A stretch of DNA of 37,156 nt, taken from positions 1-37,156 of the forward strand of contig NZ_KB903680.1 in NCBI RefSeq assembly GCF_000379785.1, written 5' to 3'. The first letter of the stretch is position 1. Each line of letters begins with the position of its first letter. The DNA is from Gallibacterium anatis DSM 16844 = F 149. GTDB lineage: Bacteria; Pseudomonadota; Gammaproteobacteria; Enterobacterales; Pasteurellaceae. The position numbers and the translations under genes are program-made. Below the pieces are notes generated by a model that searched no databases, was not told where the DNA came from, and saw nothing but the letters and a program-made list of their open reading frames with translations. Below are positions 7,281 through 16,204 of the stretch, one piece after another.

Positions 7281-8315
7281 ATGACAAATTTTAAAAAGCT
7301 TCTTCTCTCTTCTTTGCTTGTTTCATCCGTTGCATTGGTCGGCTGTAATGACGAAAAAGAGAAATCAACAGCATCTGCAAATACCGCTGAACCGGCAAAA
7401 ACGGCTGAAACAGCATCTGCCACAAGCGCACCGAAACTCGCCTCTAAATTTGTAACCATCGCCACCGGCGGTGCCTCCGGACCATATAATATTATCGGCA
7501 CTACTCTGGCAGAGGTTTATTCCAATGAATTAAAAGCGAATTCCAAAACGCAAACCACCGGTGCCTCCGTTGAAAATATCAATTTGCTCAACAGCAAAAA
7601 AGTGGAAATGGCATTTGTTATGCGTGATGCATTAAGCGATGCTGTAAACGGTTTAGGCAGCTTTGAAAACAAAAAAGTGACCACTGTCAATGAACTTGCT
7701 GCACTCTATCCGAATTTTGTGCAAATCATCACGTCCAAAAAAACCGGCATTAAAACTATCGCTGATTTGAAAGGACATCGTGTCGCTACCGGTGCGCAAA
7801 ACTCCGGTGTAGAAGTCAATGCACGTAAGTTATTGGCAGGATTTGGCATTACTTATAACGATATTACCGTTGATTATCTCGGTTATGCCGAAGCGGTTGA
7901 CGCACTTAAAGCCGGCAGAATTGATGCGGCATTCTTAACCAGCGGTTTGCCGAACTCTTCATTAATGGAATTACAACAAGGTTTCGATTTGCAGCTTGTC
8001 AGCATTCCTAAAGAAGGTGCGGAAAAGATTATGCAACAATATCCATATTTTACTTCAATGGCGATTCCGGCAGGCACTTACAATAATGCAGAAGATGTTC
8101 CTACCATCGCAATCCGCAATGCACTCATTGTGCGCTCTGATCTAAGTAATGATGATGTCTATTTGCTCACTAAAACTTTCTTTGAAAATATGGATAAATT
8201 GAAATCTTCACATCAAGCAGTGAAAGATATTAATTTGGAAGAAGCACAAAAAGGCTCTATCGCGCCACTTCATCCGGGTGCAAAACGTTACTATGATGAA
8301 GTGAGTAAAAAATAG
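7281..8315 (+). CDS. TAXI-family TRAP transporter solute-binding lipoprotein
   Basis: This is the extracytoplasmic receptor for the fused TRAP permease downstream. The ATG at 7281 follows AAGGTGG, which overlaps the alternative GTG at 7272, so 7281 is preferred (344 aa). The N-terminus is a lipoprotein signal with lipobox VALVGC, followed by an Ala/Thr/Glu-rich linker to about residue 52. The mature domain begins FVTIATGGASGPYNIIGTTL, the TAXI signature, with TGAQNSGVEVNARKLL and DAAFLTSGLPNSSLMEL further on. Some characterised TAXI proteins bind 2-oxoglutarate or glutamate, but the ligand here is unknown. It is the first gene of a three-gene unit with DUF1850 and the permease. Confidence 0.9.
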   Translation: MTNFKKLLLSSLLVSSVALVGCNDEKEKSTASANTAEPAKTAETASATSAPKLASKFVTIATGGASGPYNIIGTTLAEVYSNELKANSKTQTTGASVENINLLNSKKVEMAFVMRDALSDAVNGLGSFENKKVTTVNELAALYPNFVQIITSKKTGIKTIADLKGHRVATGAQNSGVEVNARKLLAGFGITYNDITVDYLGYAEAVDALKAGRIDAAFLTSGLPNSSLMELQQGFDLQLVSIPKEGAEKIMQQYPYFTSMAIPAGTYNNAEDVPTIAIRNALIVRSDLSNDDVYLLTKTFFENMDKLKSSHQAVKDINLEEAQKGSIAPLHPGAKRYYDEVSKK

Positions 8316-8317
8316 GT

Positions 8318-8812
8318 ATGCGGAACGTTACTAAGATAGGTATTGTTGCAGTTTTAGCAGTAATATCCATCTTGATTTTCCGTGTCGACACACTCTATTT
8401 GCAACTGCCGAATAGTGTGTGTCGCCTACCAAGCAAAGAATTCACACTACAATGGAGACATTCCGTAGAAAAACAGTTGTGGCAAGAACATTATGCTCAA
8501 CAAGGTAACTCACTGATTTTAGACAAAATCTTTCAACAAACGTTTGGTGCCGGTTCGCCGGCAAGTGGCGAATATATTCCTGCACCGAAAGGATTTGTCG
8601 GTTACCGTGCCCACATTGTTATGCCACAATTAAATTGGGTTGTTTCCTCAAATATGCAGGGCGTTTTATTTACTGATAATTCGATTATTCCTGTTTTTAA
8701 ACTGGTTCCCGATTATACAGAGATAAAAATTATACCAACAAAACAGAACCTCATTTCTTTTATATTAGGAGTGAAATGCAATGTCGAACCAACAAGTAAA
8801 ACCAGCGAGTGA
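8318..8812 (+). CDS. DUF1850 protein, accessory of TAXI-TRAP transporter
   Basis: This 164-residue protein starts 2 bp after the receptor stop and overlaps the permease gene by 32 bp. It has one N-terminal membrane anchor (about residues 6-22) and a periplasmic body with the DUF1850 marks LQWRHSVEKQLWQEHY, FGAGSPASG and PAPKGFVGY. DUF1850 proteins are repeatedly found beside TAXI-type TRAP genes; their role is not established. Position and overlap argue that it is made with, and assists, the transporter. Confidence 0.85.
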   Translation: MRNVTKIGIVAVLAVISILIFRVDTLYLQLPNSVCRLPSKEFTLQWRHSVEKQLWQEHYAQQGNSLILDKIFQQTFGAGSPASGEYIPAPKGFVGYRAHIVMPQLNWVVSSNMQGVLFTDNSIIPVFKLVPDYTEIKIIPTKQNLISFILGVKCNVEPTSKTSE

Positions 8813-10757
8813 TTATCAAGAAATCCTCGAAAAATATGACAAAGAATCGGTGGTAAAAACCGGACAATCTCAATGGCAGAAACATATTATTACTATTGTG
8901 GCTGTCGCTTATTCGTTATTTCATCTTTATATCACTTTTTACCCAATGCCTACGCTACTACAGCGTGCGTTACACGTCGGCATTGGGGCATTGCTCATTT
9001 TTCTTGTTTATCCCGCTGCGAAAAAATACAGTAAACGCGGCATTATGTGGTTTGACTGGATTTTGGGCATCTTGGCACTCATCACCGCCGGCTATCTGTG
9101 TTATGAATATGATGCACTGATGACCACTCGCGGCGGTATTCCAAACGAAAACGACATTATTTTCGCCATTATCACTACCTTGATCGTGATTGAAGCGGCA
9201 CGGCGTTTAACCGGCTATATTCTTATCATTTTTTCGCTATTGTTCCTGCTCTATCCATTTATCAGTTCAATGGATTTTATGCCGGATCGGCTATTAACAC
9301 GGTATTATGATATCGGTGATATTTTCGGACAGCTCTATCTGAAAACCGAAGGATTATACTCTTCCGCTATCGGTGCTTCAGTCAGTTTTATTTTCCTCTT
9401 TATTCTTTTCGGTGCATTCTTAGCAAAATCCGGAATGGGAAAACTCTTCAACGATTTAGCATTAGCACTGGCAGGAAGTCGTCAAGGCGGACCGGCAAAA
9501 GTGGCGGTTATCTCCAGCGGTTTTATGGGAAGTATTAATGGCGCAGCCGTCGCAAATGTGGTCAGTACCGGCGCTTTCACTATTCCGTTGATGAAAAAAA
9601 TCGGTTATCACCCAAATTTTGCCGGCGCAGTCGAAGCCAGTGCCTCTGTCGGCGGACAAATTTTGCCACCAATTATGGGCGCAAGTGCTTTCATTATGGC
9701 AGAAACCACCGGCGTGAAATACAGCACCATCGCTTTAGCGGCGCTGCTGCCGGCACTGCTCTACTATATCAGTGTCATCGCACAAGTACATTTTCGTGCC
9801 GGTAAGCGTAATCTCAAGGGTTTATCCAAAGATCAACTGCCGCAACTGAAATTAGTGATGAAAGAACGCGGGCATATGTTCATTCCAATTATCGCTTTGG
9901 TTGCATTTTTAATTGAATCCGTACCGGTCGGTTATGCAGCAAGTTACACCATTTTAATTACCATTGTTGTCAGCTGGTTACGCAAAGAAACCAGAATGGG
10001 GTTAAAAGAGATTATCGAAGCGTTAGAAGACGGCGCTAAACAGTCATTGCCGGTAATGGCAGCCTGTGCCGTAGTCGGAATTATCATCGGCGTAGTCAAC
10101 CTCACCAGTTTCGGTACCGTAATGACCTCCTATATCGTCACATTCGGTGCCGGTTCATTACTGCTCACACTGATTCTCACAATGTTGGCATCCATCGTGT
10201 TGGGAATGGGATTACCATCAATTCCCGCCTATATCATCACCGCTACTATGGCGGCACCGGCATTGGCAGATTTCAACATTCCATTATTAGTCAGCCATAT
10301 GTTCGTCTTTTATTTCGGTATTTTCGCCAACATCACACCGCCGGTGGCATTAGCCTCTTTTGCCGGCGCAGGAATTGCCGGCGGCGATCCGATGCGCACA
10401 GGATGGCAATCATTAAAATTAGCGCTAGCCGGCTTTATCATCCCATTTATCTTCGTTTACAACCCGAATATGTTGATGATTGATATCAATAATGCCGTTA
10501 TTACCGCTAACTCATTCCCACTTCCGGCAGTGACAGAAATCATTTCCGTCTGTGTCACTTCAATTTTAGGTGTAATCGGACTTTCCGCCGCAATCGAAGG
10601 TTATTTCAAACATAGCATTAATAACATTTTCCGCATTATTCTGGCTGTAGGCTCAGTATTGCTTATTTCTCCGGAATTTATCTCCGATATTATCGGCATC
10701 ACTATTCTGGCAATAATGTTAATCATCAACCTCAAACAGGCGAAAATGGCAGGGTAA
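8781..10757 (+). CDS. TRAP transporter fused permease (DctQM, TAXI type)
   Basis: The 658-residue inner-membrane protein fuses the small four-helix (Q) and large twelve-helix (M) TRAP subunits, usual for TAXI systems. The N-terminal about 55 residues are cytoplasmic, then helices begin at QKHIITIVAVAYSLFHLY. The M part contains the signature MGSINGAAVANVVSTGAFTI and SASVGGQILPPIMGASAFI, and a second half with MGLPSIPAYIITATMAAPAL and NITPPVALASFAGAGIAGG. The SD AGGAG lies about 10 bp before the ATG inside the preceding gene, so translation is coupled. It imports the acid bound by the TAXI receptor with Na+ or H+. Confidence 0.92.
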   Translation: MSNQQVKPASDYQEILEKYDKESVVKTGQSQWQKHIITIVAVAYSLFHLYITFYPMPTLLQRALHVGIGALLIFLVYPAAKKYSKRGIMWFDWILGILALITAGYLCYEYDALMTTRGGIPNENDIIFAIITTLIVIEAARRLTGYILIIFSLLFLLYPFISSMDFMPDRLLTRYYDIGDIFGQLYLKTEGLYSSAIGASVSFIFLFILFGAFLAKSGMGKLFNDLALALAGSRQGGPAKVAVISSGFMGSINGAAVANVVSTGAFTIPLMKKIGYHPNFAGAVEASASVGGQILPPIMGASAFIMAETTGVKYSTIALAALLPALLYYISVIAQVHFRAGKRNLKGLSKDQLPQLKLVMKERGHMFIPIIALVAFLIESVPVGYAASYTILITIVVSWLRKETRMGLKEIIEALEDGAKQSLPVMAACAVVGIIIGVVNLTSFGTVMTSYIVTFGAGSLLLTLILTMLASIVLGMGLPSIPAYIITATMAAPALADFNIPLLVSHMFVFYFGIFANITPPVALASFAGAGIAGGDPMRTGWQSLKLALAGFIIPFIFVYNPNMLMIDINNAVITANSFPLPAVTEIISVCVTSILGVIGLSAAIEGYFKHSINNIFRIILAVGSVLLISPEFISDIIGITILAIMLIINLKQAKMAG

Positions 10758-10767
10758 TTTACACAGA

Positions 10768-10793
10768 CTCCTCCTATTCTAGGATAGGAGGGG
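10768..10793. terminator. Hairpin between convergent TRAP permease and recQ
   Basis: CTCCTCCTAT (10768-10777) pairs with ATAGGAGGGG (10784-10793) over 10 bp, including one wobble, with a 6-nt loop. It sits between the stop of the plus-strand permease and the end of minus-strand recQ. No clear T-run follows on either strand, so it would be a weak or factor-assisted bidirectional terminator. Confidence 0.5.
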
Positions 10794-10814
10794 TGCTGAT
10801 AGCATTGATGTCTA

Positions 10815-12656
10815 TTATTTTTTGTTTTCTAAATAACGCAAAATCACCGCCAAAAACGGTTGGGCGTAGCGTTCTAATTTTTTGAAACCTACACCATTGA
10901 TTTGCAGCATTTCTGAAAGTGTTGTCGGCATTTCTCGCGCCATCTCTTCTAAAGTGGCATCGTTAAATACCGCATAAGGCGGAATGTTATCCCGATCGGA
11001 GAGTTGTTTCCTTAATTTGCGTAATTGGTTAAAGAGTTCCCGATCGCCCTGTTGTGCTTGATAGTGATGGGCGTGGTTAATCATTGAAAGATTTTGTCGT
11101 GGGGTTGCTAATGATAACGTCATTTCTCCGCGCAAAATCGGTCTGGCTGCCTCAGTAAGCTGAAGCGCCGAATAATTGGCAATATTTTGGCTTAAAAAAC
11201 CTAAATGAATTAATTGACGGATCACACTGTGCCAATACTCTTGTGATTTATCCTTGCCGATACCAAAAACAGATAATTTATCATGTTGTAATTCTTGAAT
11301 TTTCTGATTTTGCACGCCTCGCAACACTGCAATCACATAATAACTACCGAATTTTTGTCCGGTACGATAAACCGTAGAAAGGATTTTTTGCGCATCAATC
11401 AAACCATCATATTTTTTCGGTGGGTTAAGGCAAATATCGCAGTTATTGCAAGGTTGATGGCGATGTTCGGCAAAATAATTCAGTAACACCAAGCGGCGAC
11501 AAGTTTGTGCTTCGGCAAATTCGCCCATTGCTTGCAATTTATGCTGTTCAATCATTTTTTGTGATGAATCGGGTTTTTCCTGCAATAATTTATTCAACCA
11601 CAAATAATCTTGATGATCATAAAACAGCACCGCTTCCGCCGGCAGATCATCACGCCCTGCCCGACCGGTTTCCTGATAATAGGCCTCAATACTTCTCGGC
11701 AGATCATAATGCAACACAAAACGGATATTCGGTTTATTAATGCCCATTCCGAATGCAATGGTGGCAACAATAATTTGGATATTGTCACGTTGGAAATCGT
11801 GTTGAACCTGCTCCCTGATTTCATTGCTAAAACCGGCGTGATACGCCTTTGCGGAAATCCCTTTACGCTGCAACATTTCCGCCAATCTTTCCACTTTGTT
11901 ACGGCTGTTGGCGTAAATAATGCCACTCTTGCCTTTTTGCGATTTGACAAATTTAAGCAACTGTTCTTGCGGTTTAAATTTTTCCACTACGGTATAACGG
12001 ATATTGGGTCTATCAAAACTTCCAATATAAACAAAGGGTTGCTGTAAATTAAGTAATTCCAGAATGTCTTCTCGAGTAACGCGATCTGCCGTTGCGGTTA
12101 GTGCCATAATCGGAATGTGAGGAAAAACACGCGTTAAACTGCGTAGCTGTGAATATTCCGGACGAAAATCGTGCCCCCATTGCGAGATACAATGAGCTTC
12201 ATCAATCGCAATAAAACTCACCTGACACTGCTGAATAAAATAGAAAAACGCTGTGGTCATCACTTTTTCCGGCGAAATATAGAGCAATTTCAATTTTCCG
12301 GATAACGCCTGTTGTTCAATTTCTCGTTGCTGTTCCAAAGTTTGACTTGAATTCAGATAAGCGGCTGCAACGCCGTTTGCGGTCAGTTGATCGACTTGAT
12401 CCTGCATTAAAGCAATCAAAGGGGAAACCACAAGCGTCAATCCGGGAAAACAGAGCGCCGGTATTTGATAACAAAGCGATTTGCCGCCACCGGTCGCCAT
12501 CAGAATAAAGCTGCTTTGACCTTGTAATGTCGCGGCAATAATCTGTTGCTGCCCTTGACGGAATTGCTGATAACCAAAAACGTCCTGAAGAATGGATTTT
12601 GCACGGATAAGATCAGGCGATAACACCTCAGCCTGATCTTCTGAATTAGAACACAT
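10815..12656 (-). CDS. recQ: ATP-dependent DNA helicase RecQ
   Basis: The 613-residue 3'-5' SF2 helicase of the RecF recombination-repair pathway unwinds forks and recombination intermediates. Motifs in order: Walker A MATGGGKSLCYQ near residues 53-64, motif II AIDEAHCISQWGHDFRPEY, motif III ALTATAD, motif V/VI VATIAFGMGINKPN and YYQETGRAGRD, a four-cysteine zinc site (TCRRLVLLNYF ... CNNCDIC), the RQC winged helix, and a C-terminal HRDC domain in which INGVGFKKLERYAQPFL ends the helical bundle. Its start overlaps the pldA stop by 11 bp, so recQ is translated from a pldA-recQ transcript. Length is as expected for the family. Confidence 0.96.
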   Translation of the reverse strand: MCSNSEDQAEVLSPDLIRAKSILQDVFGYQQFRQGQQQIIAATLQGQSSFILMATGGGKSLCYQIPALCFPGLTLVVSPLIALMQDQVDQLTANGVAAAYLNSSQTLEQQREIEQQALSGKLKLLYISPEKVMTTAFFYFIQQCQVSFIAIDEAHCISQWGHDFRPEYSQLRSLTRVFPHIPIMALTATADRVTREDILELLNLQQPFVYIGSFDRPNIRYTVVEKFKPQEQLLKFVKSQKGKSGIIYANSRNKVERLAEMLQRKGISAKAYHAGFSNEIREQVQHDFQRDNIQIIVATIAFGMGINKPNIRFVLHYDLPRSIEAYYQETGRAGRDDLPAEAVLFYDHQDYLWLNKLLQEKPDSSQKMIEQHKLQAMGEFAEAQTCRRLVLLNYFAEHRHQPCNNCDICLNPPKKYDGLIDAQKILSTVYRTGQKFGSYYVIAVLRGVQNQKIQELQHDKLSVFGIGKDKSQEYWHSVIRQLIHLGFLSQNIANYSALQLTEAARPILRGEMTLSLATPRQNLSMINHAHHYQAQQGDRELFNQLRKLRKQLSDRDNIPPYAVFNDATLEEMAREMPTTLSEMLQINGVGFKKLERYAQPFLAVILRYLENKK

Positions 12657-13488
12657 TGTTTAAACTGATACCTAAACCGATGCGATCGGTGGAACGGTTA
12701 TAGTCCAATAATGATTCGCCATAACCGTGATAATATTGCGCATAAACACGAACATATTTGGCAATTGGATAACTCCACGAAAGCTCCATTCCGCCTTTAT
12801 TGGTTCGTGGATTATAACGTGCAGTCGTTTTCAGAATATGTTCATCAAACCGATAACCCACGCTGACATCACCATAACCATAATAATCAACAATATCCGG
12901 ATTATCATCATCCGCCGCTTTTTCCGGAATACGCCAATAAGGTTTTAATTCGACCAACCAGTTATCCTTACTGAAGCCAGCTCGTAAATAAAGCCGATTC
13001 CAGCTGCGTGATTTTAACTGTTGATCACTACGCCCGTTTGATGTGTGAACCACGCCGGTTTCAACATCCACTAATTTCCAACCAAACGGCAAATCATAGT
13101 CGGTAGCCCACGCTACAAACAGCTGTGGTTGATAATTACTTTCACGGAATGGCGAAGATTCGCCACGATTACTGAACTGAAACCACGAACGCTGGGTATA
13201 TGCACCGGCAAGTACGGAATTTTTACCCAAAATCCCTTTCCATAACGGCAAAGCAACACTGATCTGGAATTTGATCTCATCGTGGCGCATATTTTCCGGG
13301 TAGTTGTAATTTTTATTGGAGAATGTTTCCATTAAATAATTCTGTTCGTATGGTCGCAATCCCACAAAATTATCCGGCGCTTGTGTCAATAACAGTGCGG
13401 TTCTGCTTTGATAAGGTAATAAACTAGCCGTTGCCGATGATAATGCCAATAATGTAGAAAATGCGACCAAGCAATGTCTGAAACGCAT
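12646..13488 (-). CDS. pldA: Outer membrane phospholipase A
   Basis: The 280-residue outer-membrane beta-barrel esterase hydrolyses phospholipids that reach the outer leaflet and so maintains envelope asymmetry. A signal peptide (MRFRHCLVAFSTLLALSSATA) is followed by a barrel of alternating strands. The catalytic His-x-Ser lies in VVHTSNGRSD and the conserved SRSWNRLYLRA follows, matching the H142/S144/N156 arrangement of E. coli PldA. The protein ends in aromatic Phe (SLNNVF), the usual BAM signal. SD AGGAGC precedes the ATG. It is co-transcribed with recQ, with which it overlaps. Confidence 0.95.
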   Translation of the reverse strand: MRFRHCLVAFSTLLALSSATASLLPYQSRTALLLTQAPDNFVGLRPYEQNYLMETFSNKNYNYPENMRHDEIKFQISVALPLWKGILGKNSVLAGAYTQRSWFQFSNRGESSPFRESNYQPQLFVAWATDYDLPFGWKLVDVETGVVHTSNGRSDQQLKSRSWNRLYLRAGFSKDNWLVELKPYWRIPEKAADDDNPDIVDYYGYGDVSVGYRFDEHILKTTARYNPRTNKGGMELSWSYPIAKYVRVYAQYYHGYGESLLDYNRSTDRIGLGISLNNVF

Positions 13489-13503
13489 CTCTGCTCCTAT
13501 TTT

Positions 13504-13818
13504 TTATTGATTGGAAAATTCAACCTGTTCGCCGTATGCCGCACAGGCCTCGCTTAAATAATGCCAAAAATTCTTGCCTTCCGCATTTAACCATTGTCCA
13601 TTCTGATAGCGGAAATGGTAGCCGCCCAATTTGCTTGCCAGCCATAATTCCTGTAGCGGCTCCTGTTTATTCACCACAATTTGGCTGCCATCATCGAAGG
13701 TAATGGTAAAAACTGAACCTTGCGTATCACAATCCACATCGCAATCCTGCTGTTCCAGTTCTTCCTCTATCTGCTGCCAAGTTTGCTCAACAATTTGATG
13801 ATATTCTGCATTATTCAT
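13504..13818 (-). CDS. cyaY: Frataxin-like iron-sulfur assembly regulator CyaY
   Basis: This is a 104-residue bacterial frataxin, which binds iron and modulates IscS in iron-sulfur cluster assembly. I use the internal ATG at 13818, preceded by GGGAGAAATT; the longer frame to 13887 adds 23 residues unlike the family. The acidic first helix EQTWQQIEEELEQQDCDVDCD, split here by one residue of loop, supplies the iron-binding acidic ridge, and the sheet carries VFTITFDDGSQIVVNKQ, PLQELWLASKLGGYHF and the conserved tryptophans. It is divergent from lptM-lysA across 245 bp. Confidence 0.92.
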   Translation of the reverse strand: MNNAEYHQIVEQTWQQIEEELEQQDCDVDCDTQGSVFTITFDDGSQIVVNKQEPLQELWLASKLGGYHFRYQNGQWLNAEGKNFWHYLSEACAAYGEQVEFSNQ

Positions 13819-14063
13819 AATCAATTTCTCCCAAAATAAGCGGTCATTATAGAGATTTTCAGCGGTTAGAGATAGCATAACGCACAAATTAATGATAAAA
13901 AGAGCATCTATTGATTAAGGATCACATTATGTTTCAATTCACGGCATAACAGATAAAATGTAACGCAATGAACTGCTCTGATTTGGCAAGAATAACACTT
14001 CGCCCAAAGCAAAAACACGCTATCGCCGTGAACGGTGGGACTTCAACTATTTAGGAATTTTCA
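13819..14063. promoter_or_regulatory. Divergent intergenic region cyaY / lptM-lysA
   Basis: This 245-bp non-coding gap must hold the promoters of cyaY (minus) and lptM-lysA (plus). An ATAAGCGGTCATTATAG segment at about 13837-13853 resembles the AAGCGGTCA core of the Actinobacillus-type DNA uptake signal. Weakly paired segments such as CGCCGTGAACGGTGGG at about 14024-14039 lie in the lptM leader. I looked for a lysine riboswitch and did not recognise one. Confidence 0.4.
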
Positions 14064-14183
14064 ATGAAAAAATTATTTCTTACTCTTATTCTAGGCAGCT
14101 TATTCTTAACCGCTTGTGGCGTGAAAGGGCCATTATATATGCCACCTGCCGATAATTCGGAACAACAGCAACAAGCACAATAA
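14064..14183 (+). CDS. lptM: LPS translocon maturation lipoprotein LptM (YifL)
   Basis: A 39-residue lipoprotein with signal MKKLFLTLILGSLFLTAC and lipobox LTAC, followed by GVKGPLYMPP, the hallmark of LptM. LptM mimics LPS binding and helps oxidative maturation of the LptDE outer-membrane translocon. The tail is Gln-rich. AGGAATTTTC upstream serves as SD. It lies 21 bp before lysA, and the cyaY / lptM arrangement is the same as in enterics (cyaY / yifL-dapF). Confidence 0.93.
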   Translation: MKKLFLTLILGSLFLTACGVKGPLYMPPADNSEQQQQAQ

Positions 14184-14204
14184 TTTTGAGGTTAAAACAG
14201 ATTT

Positions 14205-15458
14205 ATGGATTATTTCAATTATAAAAATGATCAATTAATGGCAGAAGAGATCTCTGTCAAACAGCTTGCACAACAATTCGGTACGCCTTTGTATGTTTAT
14301 TCGCGCGCCACATTGGAGCGCCACTGGCACGCTTTTGATTCTGCGTTACAAGGGCATCCGCACCTTATCTGTTTTGCCGTAAAATCCAACCCGAATATCG
14401 CTTTATTAAATTTACTCGCCAAATTAGGTTCTGGCTTTGATATTGTTTCGCAAGGCGAACTTGAGCGTGTGTTAGCCGCCGGCGGTGACGCCAATAAGGT
14501 GGTGTTTTCAGGTGTAGCAAAATCCTATAGTGAAATTGAACGCGCATTAGAAGTTGGCATTCGTTGCTTCAATGTAGAATCAGAAGCTGAATTGCTGCGC
14601 ATTAATCAGGTCGCAGAAAAATTAAATAAAAAAGCGCCGATCTCCTTGCGTGTTAATCCGGATGTGGATGCCAAAACGCACCCTTATATCTCCACCGGAT
14701 TAAAGAAAAATAAATTCGGTGTCAGTGTGGAACGCGCCAGAGAGGTGTATCGCTTGGCAAAAACATTGCCACATATTCAAATTGTCGGTATGGATTGCCA
14801 CATTGGTTCACAACTTACTGAATTACAACCGTTTTTAGATTCAGCGGATCGTTTATTAGTTCTGTTGGAACAGCTGCGCCAAGACGGCATTGAATTACAA
14901 CATCTCGATCTCGGTGGCGGTTTGGGTGTGCGTTACAGCGATGAAACACCGCCACATCCGACTGAATATGCCAGTGCGTTATTAGCGAAATTTAAACAAT
15001 ATCCGGAGTTGGAAATCATCCTTGAACCGGGGCGAGCCATCAGTGCCAATGCCGGTATTTTGGTGACCAAAGTAGAATATTTAAAATCAAACGAAGATTT
15101 TAATTTTGCCATCGTTGATGCCGGAATGAATGATATGATCCGTCCGGCGTTGTATCAGGCTTATATGGAGATTATTGAGGCGGATCGCACCTTAGATCGT
15201 GAAAGCAAAGTTTATGATGTTGTCGGTCCAATCTGCGAAACATCAGATTTTCTCGGCAAAGGCAGATCATTGGCGATCGCCGCCGGTGATTTTATTGTAC
15301 AACGTTCAGCCGGTGCCTATGGTGCAAGTATGGCTTCAAACTATAACTCTCACCCGCGCGCAGCGGAAGTTTTGGTGGATGGCGACAAAGCTCATCTCAT
15401 CAAACGCCGCGAACGTTTTGAAGAGTTATGGGCGTGTGAACAACTTATTACCGAATAA
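14205..15458 (+). CDS. lysA: Diaminopimelate decarboxylase
   Basis: The 417-residue PLP enzyme decarboxylates meso-diaminopimelate to L-lysine, the last step of lysine synthesis. The PLP lysine is in CFAVKSNPN (about residue 60), the phosphate-binding glycines in LDLGGGLGVRYSDE, EPGRAI stacks on the cofactor and the active-site cysteine segment is VVGPICETSDFLG. Also typical are MDCHIGSQLTELQPF and the C-terminal GAYGASMASNYNSHPRAAEVLVD, seen in two parts here. Length equals the H. influenzae enzyme. GAGG about 12 bp upstream of the ATG is the SD. It probably shares a transcript with lptM. Confidence 0.96.
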   Translation: MDYFNYKNDQLMAEEISVKQLAQQFGTPLYVYSRATLERHWHAFDSALQGHPHLICFAVKSNPNIALLNLLAKLGSGFDIVSQGELERVLAAGGDANKVVFSGVAKSYSEIERALEVGIRCFNVESEAELLRINQVAEKLNKKAPISLRVNPDVDAKTHPYISTGLKKNKFGVSVERAREVYRLAKTLPHIQIVGMDCHIGSQLTELQPFLDSADRLLVLLEQLRQDGIELQHLDLGGGLGVRYSDETPPHPTEYASALLAKFKQYPELEIILEPGRAISANAGILVTKVEYLKSNEDFNFAIVDAGMNDMIRPALYQAYMEIIEADRTLDRESKVYDVVGPICETSDFLGKGRSLAIAAGDFIVQRSAGAYGASMASNYNSHPRAAEVLVDGDKAHLIKRRERFEELWACEQLITE

Positions 15459-15468
15459 AATCTCTTTT

Positions 15469-15504
15469 TACAGGGCGATATGGCTAAAATTTCGCCCTGT
15501 ATTT
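15469..15504 (+). terminator. Terminator after lysA
   Basis: TACAGGGCGA (15469-15478) pairs perfectly with TCGCCCTGTA (15492-15501), with a 13-nt loop followed by TTTC. The stem is strong but the T-run is short. Confidence 0.65.
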
Positions 15505-15648
15505 CACCTCATTGCAAATTTTTCAAAAAATTTACCTTTCTAATTCTTCGCTAATTTTTCATTTTTATACTTGCAACCACTGAAAACACAGAATGTCTGC
15601 TTACCCATTTGTGTTTGAAGTAACCATCATAAAAGGAGCACAAATAAA

Positions 15649-16011
15649 ATGTCTAAAATAACAAAAAAAATCGCAATGTTATCAAGCGCCGCCTTGTTGG
15701 CAATTGGTACAGCACAGGTGAGTTTGGCGGATAATGATGACTTTCCACGTTTGGAAAGCGCATTAAATGCCAGCAAAATTACTCTTGTACAAGCGATTGA
15801 TATCGCAACACAAAAACAGGCGGGAACAGTGGTTGAAGCTGATTTCCATCCGCATAGAAAGGGAAATCCTTTTTATGAAGTGGAAATTTTAACCAGTGAC
15901 AAACAATTAAAAGAACTTCGTATTGATGCGGTTACTTCTGAAGTCATCAGAAACGAAGTGAAAGACACCGGCTGTCGTGATGGTGATAGACACCATAGAC
16001 GTAGTCACTAG
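15649..16011 (+). CDS. Periplasmic PepSY-domain protein
   Basis: This 120-residue secreted protein starts after AAAGGAGC, with a signal peptide to about residue 28 (AQVSLA cut before DNDD). One PepSY domain follows (about 38-106), including ITLVQAIDIATQKQ, VVEADFHPHRKGNPFYEVEI and ELRIDAVTSEVI. PepSY domains occur as inhibitors or chaperone-like modules of envelope enzymes and in PepSY/DUF-type metal-responsive proteins. The C-terminus CRDGDRHHRRSH is rich in His, Arg and Asp and may bind a metal, which is inference. It is monocistronic, bounded by the lysA terminator and its own strong terminator. Specific role unknown. Confidence 0.85.
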   Translation: MSKITKKIAMLSSAALLAIGTAQVSLADNDDFPRLESALNASKITLVQAIDIATQKQAGTVVEADFHPHRKGNPFYEVEILTSDKQLKELRIDAVTSEVIRNEVKDTGCRDGDRHHRRSH

Positions 16012-16065
16012 CGATTACTTATTCCAACGATCTTAAATCAACTAAACTAAATTACCCCCAACTTT

Positions 16066-16097
16066 GCAGTAGTCAGAAACGGCTACTGCTTTTTTTA
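16066..16097 (+). terminator. Rho-independent terminator after the PepSY gene
   Basis: GCAGTAG (16066-16072) pairs with CTACTGC (16083-16089), followed directly by eight T residues. A textbook intrinsic terminator. Confidence 0.85.
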
Positions 16098-16204
16098 CTT
16101 AAATTCCTGTTTCCTTACTAATTCGTTTCCGTTATTATCGACATTCTTTTAACAAAAATAATATTTCAATAACGTAAAACCATTTTAATAAGGAAGGAAT
16201 TTTT

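Noticed and set aside
11610-12047. 145-residue plus-strand open frame inside recQ
   Set aside because: It lies fully antisense to conserved helicase motifs and has no SD or recognisable domain; a shadow frame.
13888-14063. Lysine riboswitch ahead of lptM-lysA
   Set aside because: The conserved L-box cores and five-helix layout were not found in the leader.
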